Numbered from the stretch's first letter, positions 1-6,685 are shown. The stretch: DNA of 7,188 nt from Gammaproteobacteria bacterium (GCA_002727755.1 PBXX01000065.1:11857-19044); one strand, 5' to 3'. Notes: generated from the sequence alone by a model not told the origin. Program-made: numbers and translations.

Positions 1-35
1 ACCTTAAGTCGAACCTAGCTCAAAATCACCATAGT

Positions 36-1535
36 CTACAACCGCTCTATTCTTACTGAGCTGGGCCCATCTGCAGAAGGAGTAAAGATCAACCGAATAT
101 TTATACAGTTTGGCATCTCATTTTGGGTGTGACTCACATAAATTATTTGAGTCTCGGTCTGTCTTGAAATTAGGTCAATCACACCGAGAATTAAAACTCG
201 ATGATAATTATCCAACCCGACGCAGGGTTCATCTAAAATTAGAATCTTCGGACTTTTAACCATTGCTCTAGCCAACAGCACCATCCTCTGTTGACCAAAC
301 GAAATTTCATCATAATAACTTGAAACGAGAGAGCCTAGTCCAAAGGTTTCCAACCATTTTTTTGCTATTGCACTTTCAGTAGTTCCACTCTCGTCGTACA
401 AGCCGACAGAGTCGAAAAACCCTGACACGACGACATCAAGAACTCTCCAGCCTCTAAGATATTTGTTATGTAACTCATTTGAAACTTTTCCAAATTTTGA
501 TTTTAATTCCCATATCGTCTCACCACTACCCTTCTTTTTTCCGAATAAAAAAACATCCTGCCCATAAGCTTTATGATTATCGCCATCAATCAAATTGAGC
601 AGCGTCGACTTACCACAACCATTGGGCCCCTCTATAACCACATCGTCGCCTGGCATCATCTGCCAACTAAAATTCTCCAACACCTGAAGTTTTCCGTAAC
701 TTACATCAATATTGTTGAGTCTGATAATTGGTTCTTCAGAAGGCAGTAATACTTTTTCAGAAACTGCATCTGGCAGGTTTAACGGGATACTAGGTCTTTT
801 CCCTATGACGTTTTTGTATGCTGCTGAAGTTTTAACAAGATGGACCTCTCCCTGCTCTGTCAGTCGTAAGTTATCGAGAATTGCAACATGGGTGAGGCTC
901 GGAAGAAAATCTTCCGGGCGCCTGCAGAGCTGAATACTTGTAAAATTCGCTAAAAACTCTGAAATTGTGTTTTTTATTATTACTTGAGACTCGATATCGA
1001 TACTTTCAAGTGGATCGTCAAAAATGAGCAACTGTGCTGCTGAGCTATTGAAAGCATAAAGGGCTCTTGCTATTAGTGCCCGCCTTATTTGCCCAGAAGA
1101 TAAGAATCGTATTCCCTTTCTCAGGTAAGATTCCAACGACAAGCTATGGACTAATTTGTCGAGCAAAGGTGAATCTTGGTACGCAGAAATTCTTGAACTT
1201 TTCACTAAATCAATTACTAGCGTACCTTGATCTTGTCCATCGTCTGAATACTCACTCATATCAAGACGGTTATCTGAACGCCAAAGTTCCTGCTGCTCTT
1301 CAAATGAAACAAAGTGGATATCTTTGGCAGGATCAAATCCTTGCAAGTATTTAACGTAACTACCTGATTCGACTCTTTTTGATGCTAACAAGTCCGCAAA
1401 CACAGACTTTCCGGAACCATTCGCACCAAAAATACACCAATGCTCTCCCTCGCGAATTTCGAAATTGGTTATCTTTAAGTTTTTCGAGCGTCCTAATCGA
1501 CAAGTTGCATTTTTTATTGATACTAAACTTTCCAT
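36..1535 (-). CDS. modF: ModF-like protein with two fused ABC ATPase domains
   Basis: Cytoplasmic tandem ABC ATPase of 499 residues with no membrane segments, close to the length of E. coli ModF (about 490). Domain 1: Walker A GANGSGKS at 37-44, signature-like LSSGQ at 145-149, Walker B LLIFDD at 169-174. Domain 2: Walker A GPNGCGKS at 303-310, signature ISFGQ at 411-415, Walker B ILILDE at 431-436, switch His469. Stretches such as FGKKKGSGETIW (331-342) and SGFFDSVGLY (371-380) match what I recall of E. coli ModF. That protein is annotated as a molybdenum-transport ATPase, but its true role is unclear. Domain 1 has Asp174 where the catalytic Glu normally follows Walker B, and no switch His. 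No modA/B/C gene is visible nearby, so molybdate transport is not supported by context. The ATG at 1535 has a short-spaced GAAGGG just upstream. Family confident, function uncertain. Confidence 0.86.
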   Translation of the reverse strand: MESLVSIKNATCRLGRSKNLKITNFEIREGEHWCIFGANGSGKSVFADLLASKRVESGSYVKYLQGFDPAKDIHFVSFEEQQELWRSDNRLDMSEYSDDGQDQGTLVIDLVKSSRISAYQDSPLLDKLVHSLSLESYLRKGIRFLSSGQIRRALIARALYAFNSSAAQLLIFDDPLESIDIESQVIIKNTISEFLANFTSIQLCRRPEDFLPSLTHVAILDNLRLTEQGEVHLVKTSAAYKNVIGKRPSIPLNLPDAVSEKVLLPSEEPIIRLNNIDVSYGKLQVLENFSWQMMPGDDVVIEGPNGCGKSTLLNLIDGDNHKAYGQDVFLFGKKKGSGETIWELKSKFGKVSNELHNKYLRGWRVLDVVVSGFFDSVGLYDESGTTESAIAKKWLETFGLGSLVSSYYDEISFGQQRMVLLARAMVKSPKILILDEPCVGLDNYHRVLILGVIDLISRQTETQIIYVSHTQNEMPNCINIRLIFTPSADGPSSVRIERL

Positions 1536-1567
1536 TGCCCTTCAAAATATAACGCTTTGTAAGCTAA

Positions 1568-1583
1568 CTATAATTGGTTATAG
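1568..1583. repeat. Inverted repeat CTATAA-TTGG-TTATAG in the modF/cytochrome intergenic region
   Basis: A perfect 6-bp inverted repeat with a 4-base centre lies between the divergent modF-like and cytochrome c genes. It is AT-rich, so a transcription terminator is unlikely. It could be a small operator, or simply overlapping -10-like hexamers on both strands (TATAGT can be read on the minus strand here). The repeat itself is certain; any function is a guess. Confidence 0.45.
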
Positions 1584-1610
1584 CACTTTTTTATAAGTAC
1601 TTCCTGTTTC

Positions 1611-1638
1611 TTAACTTATTCTACGCAGATGTTATAGT
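1611..1638 (+). promoter_or_regulatory. Candidate sigma70-type promoter of the cytochrome c gene
   Basis: TTAACT (1611-1616) and TATAGT (1633-1638) are separated by 16 bases and match the -35 and -10 consensus at four and five of six positions. Transcription would begin near 1645, just ahead of the GAGG at 1649. This fits a cytochrome start at 1658 and argues against the longer reading frame from 1574. In AT-rich DNA such matches are common, so this is a weak call. Confidence 0.33.
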
Positions 1639-1648
1639 TAGAAAAAAT

Positions 1649-1652
1649 GAGG
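1649..1652 (+). promoter_or_regulatory. Ribosome binding site that decides the cytochrome c start
   Basis: GAGG ends five bases before an in-frame TTG at 1658. The alternative upstream TTG at 1574 has no comparable site, and the only in-frame ATG nearby (1703) would remove most of the hydrophobic leader. The site therefore favours the TTG at 1658. Confidence 0.55.
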
Positions 1653-1657
1653 ACACT

Positions 1658-2014
1658 TTGATACTTAATCTTCTAACATCATCTGCGTTACTGCTTACTC
1701 TAATGTTTGCAGTATTTTCAGAATCAGCTGAGAAAAAAGGCGAGGCGCTCTTTATTGAAAATTGCGCTGAATGTCACCAACGAAATGGTAAAGGCATCGT
1801 CAACGTTTATCCTTCTCTCGCAGGAAATGAGTTAGTAGTTGGCAGCGGCGCTGATGTAGCCTTGGTCCTTATTATAGGCAGAGGTGAAATGCCTTCATTC
1901 AATGAAGTCATGACAAGTACTGACATGGCAAACGTAATAAACTATGTTCGCAATTCTTTTGGCAACAAGGGAGAGTTGATCTCTGAGGAAGTGATTGAGT
2001 CTTTAAAGCAATAA
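1658..2014 (+). CDS. Small periplasmic monohaem cytochrome c
   Basis: Exported electron carrier of 118 residues. A hydrophobic leader covers residues 1-24, with possible signal peptidase sites around 21-24. One haem-binding CAECH follows at 36-40, and the expected axial Met is Met78 in GEMPSF. The stretch YPSLAGN (about 51-57) and the C-terminal helix NYVRNSFGN resemble the class I / CBB3-type cytochrome domains that serve as electron-accepting subunits of periplasmic dehydrogenases, but no dehydrogenase gene is next to it. TTG is chosen as start because GAGG sits five bases upstream; the frame stays open back to 1574. An oddity is that the leader's N-terminal part (MILNLL) has no Lys or Arg, unlike typical Sec signals, so the start deserves checking. 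The next gene on this strand begins 161 bp downstream. Haem family is sure; redox partner unknown. Confidence 0.85.
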   Translation: MILNLLTSSALLLTLMFAVFSESAEKKGEALFIENCAECHQRNGKGIVNVYPSLAGNELVVGSGADVALVLIIGRGEMPSFNEVMTSTDMANVINYVRNSFGNKGELISEEVIESLKQ

Positions 2015-2175
2015 GGATAACTACTCTTAAGTTTTATATTTTAATGCGGAAATTTGCAAACAAAGGATCAACTGTACCAGAGTCAATTCCAAACTTGTTA
2101 CGAAGCTGCTAAGCTGCATGAGAGTAGGCTGCAAATCTATTTGGTGAATTTATTCTAACTTTTTTGAGCACAGGT
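2015..2175. other. Intergenic region without recognisable gene
   Basis: 161 bp separate the cytochrome and the NTF2-like gene. The only open frame with an ATG is a 22-codon one at 2044-2112, with no good ribosome binding site. A short direct repeat AGCTGC occurs twice near 2104-2117. I see no stem followed by a T-run, so whether the two genes are co-transcribed cannot be told from the sequence. Confidence 0.4.
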
Positions 2176-2664
2176 ATGACATACATACGGGTAGTATCAA
2201 TCACGATAATTTGGTTGTTGTTCTCGAGCGCTAGCATTGCAGACGAACAACAAAGACGAGCTATCATAGAGACTGTCAACCAATTCTTTCTTGCCATCGA
2301 AACAAAAGATGCCGAACTATTAGAATCTATATTGATACCGGGTTCATTGAATATTTCGTCTTCAGAACAATTGGAAGGCAAATCTGAACTCACAAAAATG
2401 GATTACGAAAGAATGATTTCCGCCTTAACAAGACCAGGCAGAGATGCTAAAGAACGGGCTTGGGATGAGACAATATTGATTCAGGGACACATTGCTATCT
2501 TTTGGGCACCCTACGATTTCCATGTTGATGGTAAATTTTCGCATTGTGGAGTCGACTCCTTCCAGCTGGTAAATAGCGGCGAGAAATGGCTAATAAGTAA
2601 TGCGAGCTGGACTCGCGAAACGCAAGACTGTCCTCAAAGTCCGCTCGGGCCCATTAGCCAATAA
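2176..2664 (+). CDS. Exported NTF2/SnoaL-like small protein
   Basis: 162-residue protein of unknown function. Residues 1-22 form a clear signal peptide: Arg5, a hydrophobic core ending IIWLLF, and an ASIA cleavage site before Asp23. The mature part begins with a helix (residues 25-55, with VNQFFLAIETKD). It ends with beta strands containing GHIAIFWAPYDFHVDG (104-119), HCGVDSFQLV and KWLISNASWT, the order and residue pattern of NTF2-like (SnoaL, DUF4440, lumazine-binding-like) cone folds. These domains are either small enzymes or ligand binders; no catalytic set is obvious. Cys124 and Cys152 could pair in the periplasm. The ATG at 2176 is preferred over the in-frame TTG at 2164 because it begins the signal peptide cleanly; a weak GAG lies seven bases upstream. 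It converges with the thiolase-like gene 32 bp away. Fold assignment moderate, function unknown. Confidence 0.68.
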   Translation: MTYIRVVSITIIWLLFSSASIADEQQRRAIIETVNQFFLAIETKDAELLESILIPGSLNISSSEQLEGKSELTKMDYERMISALTRPGRDAKERAWDETILIQGHIAIFWAPYDFHVDGKFSHCGVDSFQLVNSGEKWLISNASWTRETQDCPQSPLGPISQ

Positions 2665-2696
2665 TTGCTTTGTCTGACCCAAACCCCCTTCCAAAA

Positions 2697-4235
2697 TTAC
2701 AATGGAGTGAATACATTAATTCCATCAGAAGAGCGAACACTCCCTCTCCTGCCAATTTGTTCGTTGTTTATCATTTCCTTAAATAAACCAGGATCTGTCG
2801 GTGTGTTTGCTAAAAATCTTTGATCAGAATTTCTTAACCGGCCGATGACTATCGCTCGCTCCGGGATACCCTTCTTATGACAGACCGTATAAGTTTCTAC
2901 CGTACCCTCCCCGTTTGGCTCCTCAATGAAGCTTGGAGACGTCATTCGATCTATCTCGGACTGGTAACTGCTCGGAGGTTCTCTTTCCCACTTCCCTTCG
3001 ATGGGGACAGCTGAATAAATGCCCGTCGCATGCTTTGACAAATAACCCCCATTCGCTGTGACTAATCCAAAATGGTTAGTATTTTTCCTAAGCTTGGGCA
3101 GCATACTGGCGATTGCATGCATTGAGTAATTATTTCCTGGTCCTCCGAAAAAAGGTAATCCACCTGTAACCGTCAATCCTCGCAAATCATCTTGATCTAA
3201 TCCCAATTCTTCGCAGGCAATTTGAACTGCCGAAGGGAAGCAAGAATAGAAGTCAAAATAACTAATATCCTCTAATTTAATTCCAGCCATATCGAAAGCT
3301 TTCTGAGCATTAATTCTAATTGCTGGAGAAGAGTAATAATTTATCCTCTCAGTAACATTGATTTTTTCATTCGCCTCACCGCAGCCGTGGAGAAATATCC
3401 ACTTCGCTGGATCAACCCCCAGCTCACGCGCTTTTTTAACGGAGGTAACCAGTACTGCTGCACCCTGATTTACACTATCTCTCGCATTCATCCATTTCGG
3501 ATACGGAAAACTTATCCAACGGTTTTCATCTGTCACAGTTGAAAGTTCAAGGGCACTTCGTTCGGTGCCATAAAACGAATAGGGGTTTGATGCTGCCGTT
3601 TTTGAAAAATTCTCAAAAAGTTTTCCCATGCTTCGCATGTGCTTTTCAATACTCAAACCTTGCTTATAACGCAAGGCATTCTCAAAAAGCGGATAAGTTT
3701 GAATAGGGACGCCGATACCATGAGCGAACTCGTGCGATGTATAAAGCGTCTCCCCTAATCCTCTGTCTTCAAGAGATCCTTCATGTTCCTCTTGCCAATC
3801 CAGGGATACTTCATCTCGCATAGCTCTTTGAGCACTGTTAATCGCCTCAGAACCTGCCAGGAGGACTAATTCAACATCTTTGTTGGATATTCTCTCTGCC
3901 ATCTCATTGATGTATTTTTGGGGAGTATTACCACCCACATTGCCATAGATAGCCGTAATTGGATTTGCACCGATTCGACTCGCCACCGCTCTCGGAGGAT
4001 TCTCTGCTCGCCCGAAAGGAACCTGAAGTCGAGGACGGTTAAACGAATCTGGAAAAATACGAATCGAAACGATCGTGTCGATATGCCTTACCAATTCTTC
4101 CCCAGCACCAGTATCGAGAATTGCTTGCTTGGAAGCTTCAGCAGCGACTCCCATTGGCGACGCAGCATTCTCTACAGAGTATTCTCTTTGTGTATATTGC
4201 CCACCACCAATCAAGACAGGTGTATAGTCATCCAT
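2697..4235 (-). CDS. Thiolase-like protein (SCP2-thiolase/TLP1 type) with extra C-terminal domain
   Basis: 512-residue cytoplasmic member of the thiolase superfamily, longer than ordinary thiolases (about 390-400). Thiolase landmarks appear in order: VLIGGGQYTQ at the N-terminus, GNVGGNTPQ at 98-106 (nucleophile-Cys loop), NQGAAVLV (256-263), FYSCF at 329-333 (NEAF/HDCF loop), GGLPFFGGPGNN (358-369) and TANGG (393-397). The Cys expected in the first loop, the His of GHP (here GGP) and the Cys of the last loop are all absent, so ordinary thiolysis or Claisen condensation is unlikely. Cys332, Tyr330, His373 and His402 are nearby candidates for other chemistry. Residues from about 415 on (VETYTV, then AIVIGRL and FLANT) look like the added C-terminal domain known from mycobacterial thiolase-like protein 1. 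Annotation pipelines would probably call it acetyl-CoA acetyltransferase. The ATG at 4235 is chosen because GGAG lies nine bases upstream; the in-frame ATG at 4244 abuts that site. Probably co-transcribed with the serine hydrolase 71 bp upstream. Confidence 0.85.
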   Translation of the reverse strand: MDDYTPVLIGGGQYTQREYSVENAASPMGVAAEASKQAILDTGAGEELVRHIDTIVSIRIFPDSFNRPRLQVPFGRAENPPRAVASRIGANPITAIYGNVGGNTPQKYINEMAERISNKDVELVLLAGSEAINSAQRAMRDEVSLDWQEEHEGSLEDRGLGETLYTSHEFAHGIGVPIQTYPLFENALRYKQGLSIEKHMRSMGKLFENFSKTAASNPYSFYGTERSALELSTVTDENRWISFPYPKWMNARDSVNQGAAVLVTSVKKARELGVDPAKWIFLHGCGEANEKINVTERINYYSSPAIRINAQKAFDMAGIKLEDISYFDFYSCFPSAVQIACEELGLDQDDLRGLTVTGGLPFFGGPGNNYSMHAIASMLPKLRKNTNHFGLVTANGGYLSKHATGIYSAVPIEGKWEREPPSSYQSEIDRMTSPSFIEEPNGEGTVETYTVCHKKGIPERAIVIGRLRNSDQRFLANTPTDPGLFKEMINNEQIGRRGSVRSSDGINVFTPL

Positions 4236-4244
4236 CCGCAACAT

Positions 4245-4248
4245 CTCC
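4245..4248 (-). promoter_or_regulatory. Ribosome binding site that decides the thiolase-like start
   Basis: On the minus strand GGAG is followed directly by an in-frame ATG (4244) and, nine bases later, by a second in-frame ATG (4235). Spacing favours the second ATG, giving a protein that begins MDDYTPVLIGGG, a normal thiolase N-terminus. Confidence 0.55.
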
Positions 4249-4306
4249 GAAATCTAAAGACTGTTAAAAGTTATTTATGTTTGAAGTTAGCATTTATTTT
4301 ATCAAC

Positions 4307-5584
4307 TCAATTCTCACGATAAATTCCTCGAAGAATTTTTAGCAAGGGTTCTCTTAAGTCATATTGACTGTAATCGTTCTTATAATAACTAGTATATACA
4401 GCAACAATATCTAACTTAGGATTTACAACTAAAGCCTGACCTCCCCAACCTCCTTTTATCATGAATCCATCTTTATCAATGTAATCCCATTGATACGCAT
4501 TATGCGACCCATCACTCCTAACTAAATTGTCATTTGGCTCATTAAGAAGAAGGTTCAGCGTTTTATCTGAAACGATTTTTTCATCAGATACTACTGAGTA
4601 TGACGGGGTAAATAGAAGACCAAACCGAGCCATGTCTCTCATATTAGAAAGAAAACCACCATGGGTTAAAGGTATTCCGTACCGATACGCAAGAAAGGAA
4701 GCATCTGATTCCGCGCCTATCTTCCTCCAAATCTCTCTTGAAAAAATATCATGAAATGGCTCGTTGGTAATTTTCTCGACTAGCCAAGCTAAAACAAAGG
4801 TATTCACCCCTGAGTAGGAGAATTCCTTACCTTGATCACTGTGGCGAGACACTTCCAGGTTCGCAAGGAAGTCATAGGGATTGTCAGGCGCGTCTTCCTC
4901 TCTAAATCCATCACCGATAGCCATCGAATACTGATAGTAGCAAGATTGTCTATCTTGGTACTCATCCTGGCAATCCAAACCCGTCGACATGTCCAGAATA
5001 TTCCTCACCTTAACACCAGCGAAATCAGACTCGGCGAGTTCTGGAAGGTAGAAGTCGATCTCTTTTTCAACATCAATTAATCCTCTCTCCTCCAGCAACC
5101 TAACCAACAATGCCGGCATGACTTTAGCGACAGACCAATAAATTGGTTTCTCAAAAGCTTTCATTCGTGGATACGACTCAAAAACGATAACGCCTTGGTG
5201 CAGAACCAGCATGCCTAAGGTCGTCGTCAAATCGCTTTCCAAAAAATTGGCAAAAGACATGTCACCGTCTTCTGTGCTAATAACAAATTGGTTTATTTCG
5301 GGATTGGGAACAAGCTCTAAATTCTTGACTGGACCAGCACGATACACATTAACGGTTGGAAACAACTGATGCACATTTTTATGCATCCAGGCCATCTGGT
5401 GGCCTGTTACCGTCCACCAAATATCCTCTTTGGGTACTAAACTATGTCGATATCGCAGCTCATCAAAGTAATTCAAGTTTTGTGGAGCTGCGTTTTCTGC
5501 CGCGTGCGCAGAAATTGAGACTGTAAATATTATTAAAAATAATAGTGCGATAGCCCAGTTGTTTTCGGTCTTACTCATAGCCAT
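4307..5584 (-). CDS. Exported serine hydrolase of the class C beta-lactamase / 6-aminohexanoate-dimer hydrolase type
   Basis: 425-residue periplasmic serine hydrolase (peptidase family S12 fold). A signal peptide covers residues 1-28, with core AIALLFLIIF and cleavage after AHA. Residues of about 30-110 form an N-terminal extension, as in NylB-like and related carboxylesterases. The catalytic SxxK is SVAK at 151-154 (Ser151, Lys154). The Tyr motif is YSG at 257-259. The third motif (KTG in beta-lactamases) is replaced by GGWGGQ around 378-383, usual for esterase or amidase members. LDMSTGLD (197-204) and HGGFLSNMRDMARFG (308-322) are also typical of the family. Likely substrates are esters or small amides; real beta-lactamase activity is not implied. 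Cys205 and Cys215 may form a disulphide. The ATG at 5584 has GAG five bases upstream; a second in-frame ATG is two codons later. It is the first gene of a probable two-gene unit with the thiolase-like gene. Confidence 0.88.
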   Translation of the reverse strand: MAMSKTENNWAIALLFLIIFTVSISAHAAENAAPQNLNYFDELRYRHSLVPKEDIWWTVTGHQMAWMHKNVHQLFPTVNVYRAGPVKNLELVPNPEINQFVISTEDGDMSFANFLESDLTTTLGMLVLHQGVIVFESYPRMKAFEKPIYWSVAKVMPALLVRLLEERGLIDVEKEIDFYLPELAESDFAGVKVRNILDMSTGLDCQDEYQDRQSCYYQYSMAIGDGFREEDAPDNPYDFLANLEVSRHSDQGKEFSYSGVNTFVLAWLVEKITNEPFHDIFSREIWRKIGAESDASFLAYRYGIPLTHGGFLSNMRDMARFGLLFTPSYSVVSDEKIVSDKTLNLLLNEPNDNLVRSDGSHNAYQWDYIDKDGFMIKGGWGGQALVVNPKLDIVAVYTSYYKNDYSQYDLREPLLKILRGIYREN

Positions 5585-5606
5585 ACTTGCTCGGAAATTT
5601 AACTAG

Positions 5607-5635
5607 AGCATATCCACTAATTGGAAACCAAACAA
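5607..5635 (-). promoter_or_regulatory. Candidate promoter for the serine hydrolase / thiolase-like unit
   Basis: On the minus strand TTGTTT (5635-5630) and TATGCT (5612-5607) are 17 bases apart, a standard spacing. Transcription would start near 5600, leaving a leader of about 16 bases before the ATG at 5584. The spacer contains most of the inverted repeat TTGG-AAA-CCAA. Hexamer matches are modest. Confidence 0.32.
5621..5631. repeat. Small inverted repeat TTGG-AAA-CCAA between divergent genes
   Basis: A perfect 4-bp inverted repeat with a 3-base centre. It overlaps the spacer and the edge of the -35 of the candidate minus-strand promoter, so it could be an operator half-site pair. The arms are short enough to be chance. 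Confidence 0.3.
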
Positions 5636-5662
5636 ACAATTTTCTCTCGCAAAGTACAAAAG

Positions 5663-5675
5663 TATAAGTTATAAC
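5663..5675 (+). promoter_or_regulatory. Candidate -10 region(s) of the esterase gene
   Basis: Two overlapping-range hexamers, TATAAG (5663-5668) and TATAAC (5670-5675), each match the -10 consensus at five of six positions, about 35-45 bases before the esterase ATG. No good -35 is visible at the standard distance, so an activator-dependent or non-sigma70 promoter is equally possible. Confidence 0.25.
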
Positions 5676-5698
5676 CAACCGAACTGAACGGTCTCATT

Positions 5699-5704
5699 AA
5701 GGAG
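5699..5704 (+). promoter_or_regulatory. Strong Shine-Dalgarno of the esterase
   Basis: AAGGAG lies six bases before the ATG at 5711. It is the best ribosome binding site in the window and fixes the start of the esterase with little doubt. Confidence 0.8.
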
Positions 5705-5710
5705 TTACAT

Positions 5711-6646
5711 ATGTCGTTGGATCCACAAGCAGCTGCTCTTCTGAAAAGTATGGAAGAATCCGATGCGCCACCCTTTCATGAATGCACTCCTGAAGAAGCC
5801 AGAATCATGTATGACAAAGGAAGTGAGTTAGTTCGCGGGGAACCACCTGAGCCACACTCCCTAGAAAGTATTAAGATTCCTGGTCAAGCTGGGCCTATCG
5901 ATGCCTGGGTATACAAACCCAGCGAAGACAAAGGTTTACCAATCTTAGTCTTCTTTCACGGCGGAGGGTTTGTTTTTGGCTCCCTTAAAAGCCATGATAC
6001 CGTTTGTCGGTCCCTCTGCATGGAGGCGGGCTGCATAGTTGTGGCTATCGATTATCGACTTGCCCCAGAGAGTAAGTATCCTGCTGCCTTGGATGACGCA
6101 TGGGATGCGACTCAATGGATAGCCTCTCATGCTGATGCCTTGGGAGGAGACCCAAACCGCTTGGCCGTTGGTGGCGACAGTGCCGGTGGATGTCTGACTG
6201 CTGCCGTTACGCTGCTGGCAAAAGAGTCAGGTCTACCCAAAATCTGCAAGCAACTGCTCATATACCCATGCACAGACATAACACGCAGTTATGAGTCCCA
6301 TAAAACTTTTGCCGAGGGTTATCGTCTAACAAGCGACCTACTCGATTGGTTTTATGGTCACTACTTTTCTGAACAAGATAATATACGTCATTGGAAAGCC
6401 TCCCCCCTGTTTTCAGGCGACTTAGCGAACCTTCCATCAGCATTCATAATTAGTGCGGGGTATGATCCTCTGCAGGATGAAGCTAAAGCTTACGCCAAGA
6501 AACTTACCGAAGCAGGCGTCAAAACAAAACTGACCCACTACGACGGAATGCTTCACGGCTTCATTACAATGCCTGGGGTATTGGACAAAGCAAGCGAGGC
6601 GCTTACTGAGTGTGCAAGCGAGCTGAAACTTTCTTTCGAGAGTTAA
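5711..6646 (+). CDS. Alpha/beta-hydrolase esterase of the hormone-sensitive lipase family (bacterial family IV)
   Basis: 311-residue cytoplasmic carboxylesterase without a signal peptide, the usual length for the family. An N-terminal cap region of about 50 residues is followed by the alpha/beta-hydrolase core. The oxyanion-hole motif HGGG is at 83-86, YRLAPE at 115-120 and the nucleophile elbow GDSAGG at 155-160 (Ser157). The catalytic Asp is Asp252 in DPLQDEA and the catalytic His is His282 in LHGF. All triad residues and the family-specific HGGG are present, so it should be active, most likely on short- to medium-chain acyl esters; the physiological substrate cannot be read from sequence. 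It is divergent from the serine hydrolase across 126 bp, which may allow joint control. It converges with the methyltransferase 39 bp away and no terminator hairpin is evident between them. Confidence 0.94.
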   Translation: MSLDPQAAALLKSMEESDAPPFHECTPEEARIMYDKGSELVRGEPPEPHSLESIKIPGQAGPIDAWVYKPSEDKGLPILVFFHGGGFVFGSLKSHDTVCRSLCMEAGCIVVAIDYRLAPESKYPAALDDAWDATQWIASHADALGGDPNRLAVGGDSAGGCLTAAVTLLAKESGLPKICKQLLIYPCTDITRSYESHKTFAEGYRLTSDLLDWFYGHYFSEQDNIRHWKASPLFSGDLANLPSAFIISAGYDPLQDEAKAYAKKLTEAGVKTKLTHYDGMLHGFITMPGVLDKASEALTECASELKLSFES

Positions 6647-6685
6647 ATAAACTAAACCTCGACAGGAGTGGAGGCGATGAGATGG

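Noticed and set aside
712..933. Open frame on the plus strand inside the modF-like gene
   Set aside because: Antisense to a well-supported ABC ATPase, with no recognisable domain.
1067..1354. Plus-strand open frame of 95 codons
   Set aside because: Antisense to domain 1 of the modF-like gene; its sequence is the shadow of conserved ATPase coding.
2109..2393. Minus-strand open frame of 94 codons
   Set aside because: Overlaps the start of the exported NTF2-like gene, which has a signal peptide and domain-like sequence; no features of its own.
2665..2696. Possible bidirectional terminator between the NTF2-like and thiolase-like genes
   Set aside because: The 32 bp contain C-runs and A-runs but no stem that I can pair.
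3918..4322. Plus-strand open frame of 134 codons
   Set aside because: Antisense to the thiolase-like N-terminus, rich in Arg/Ser/Thr as expected of a shadow frame, and with no family resemblance.
6647..6685. Possible terminator between the esterase and the methyltransferase
   Set aside because: No inverted repeat followed by a T-run on either strand.
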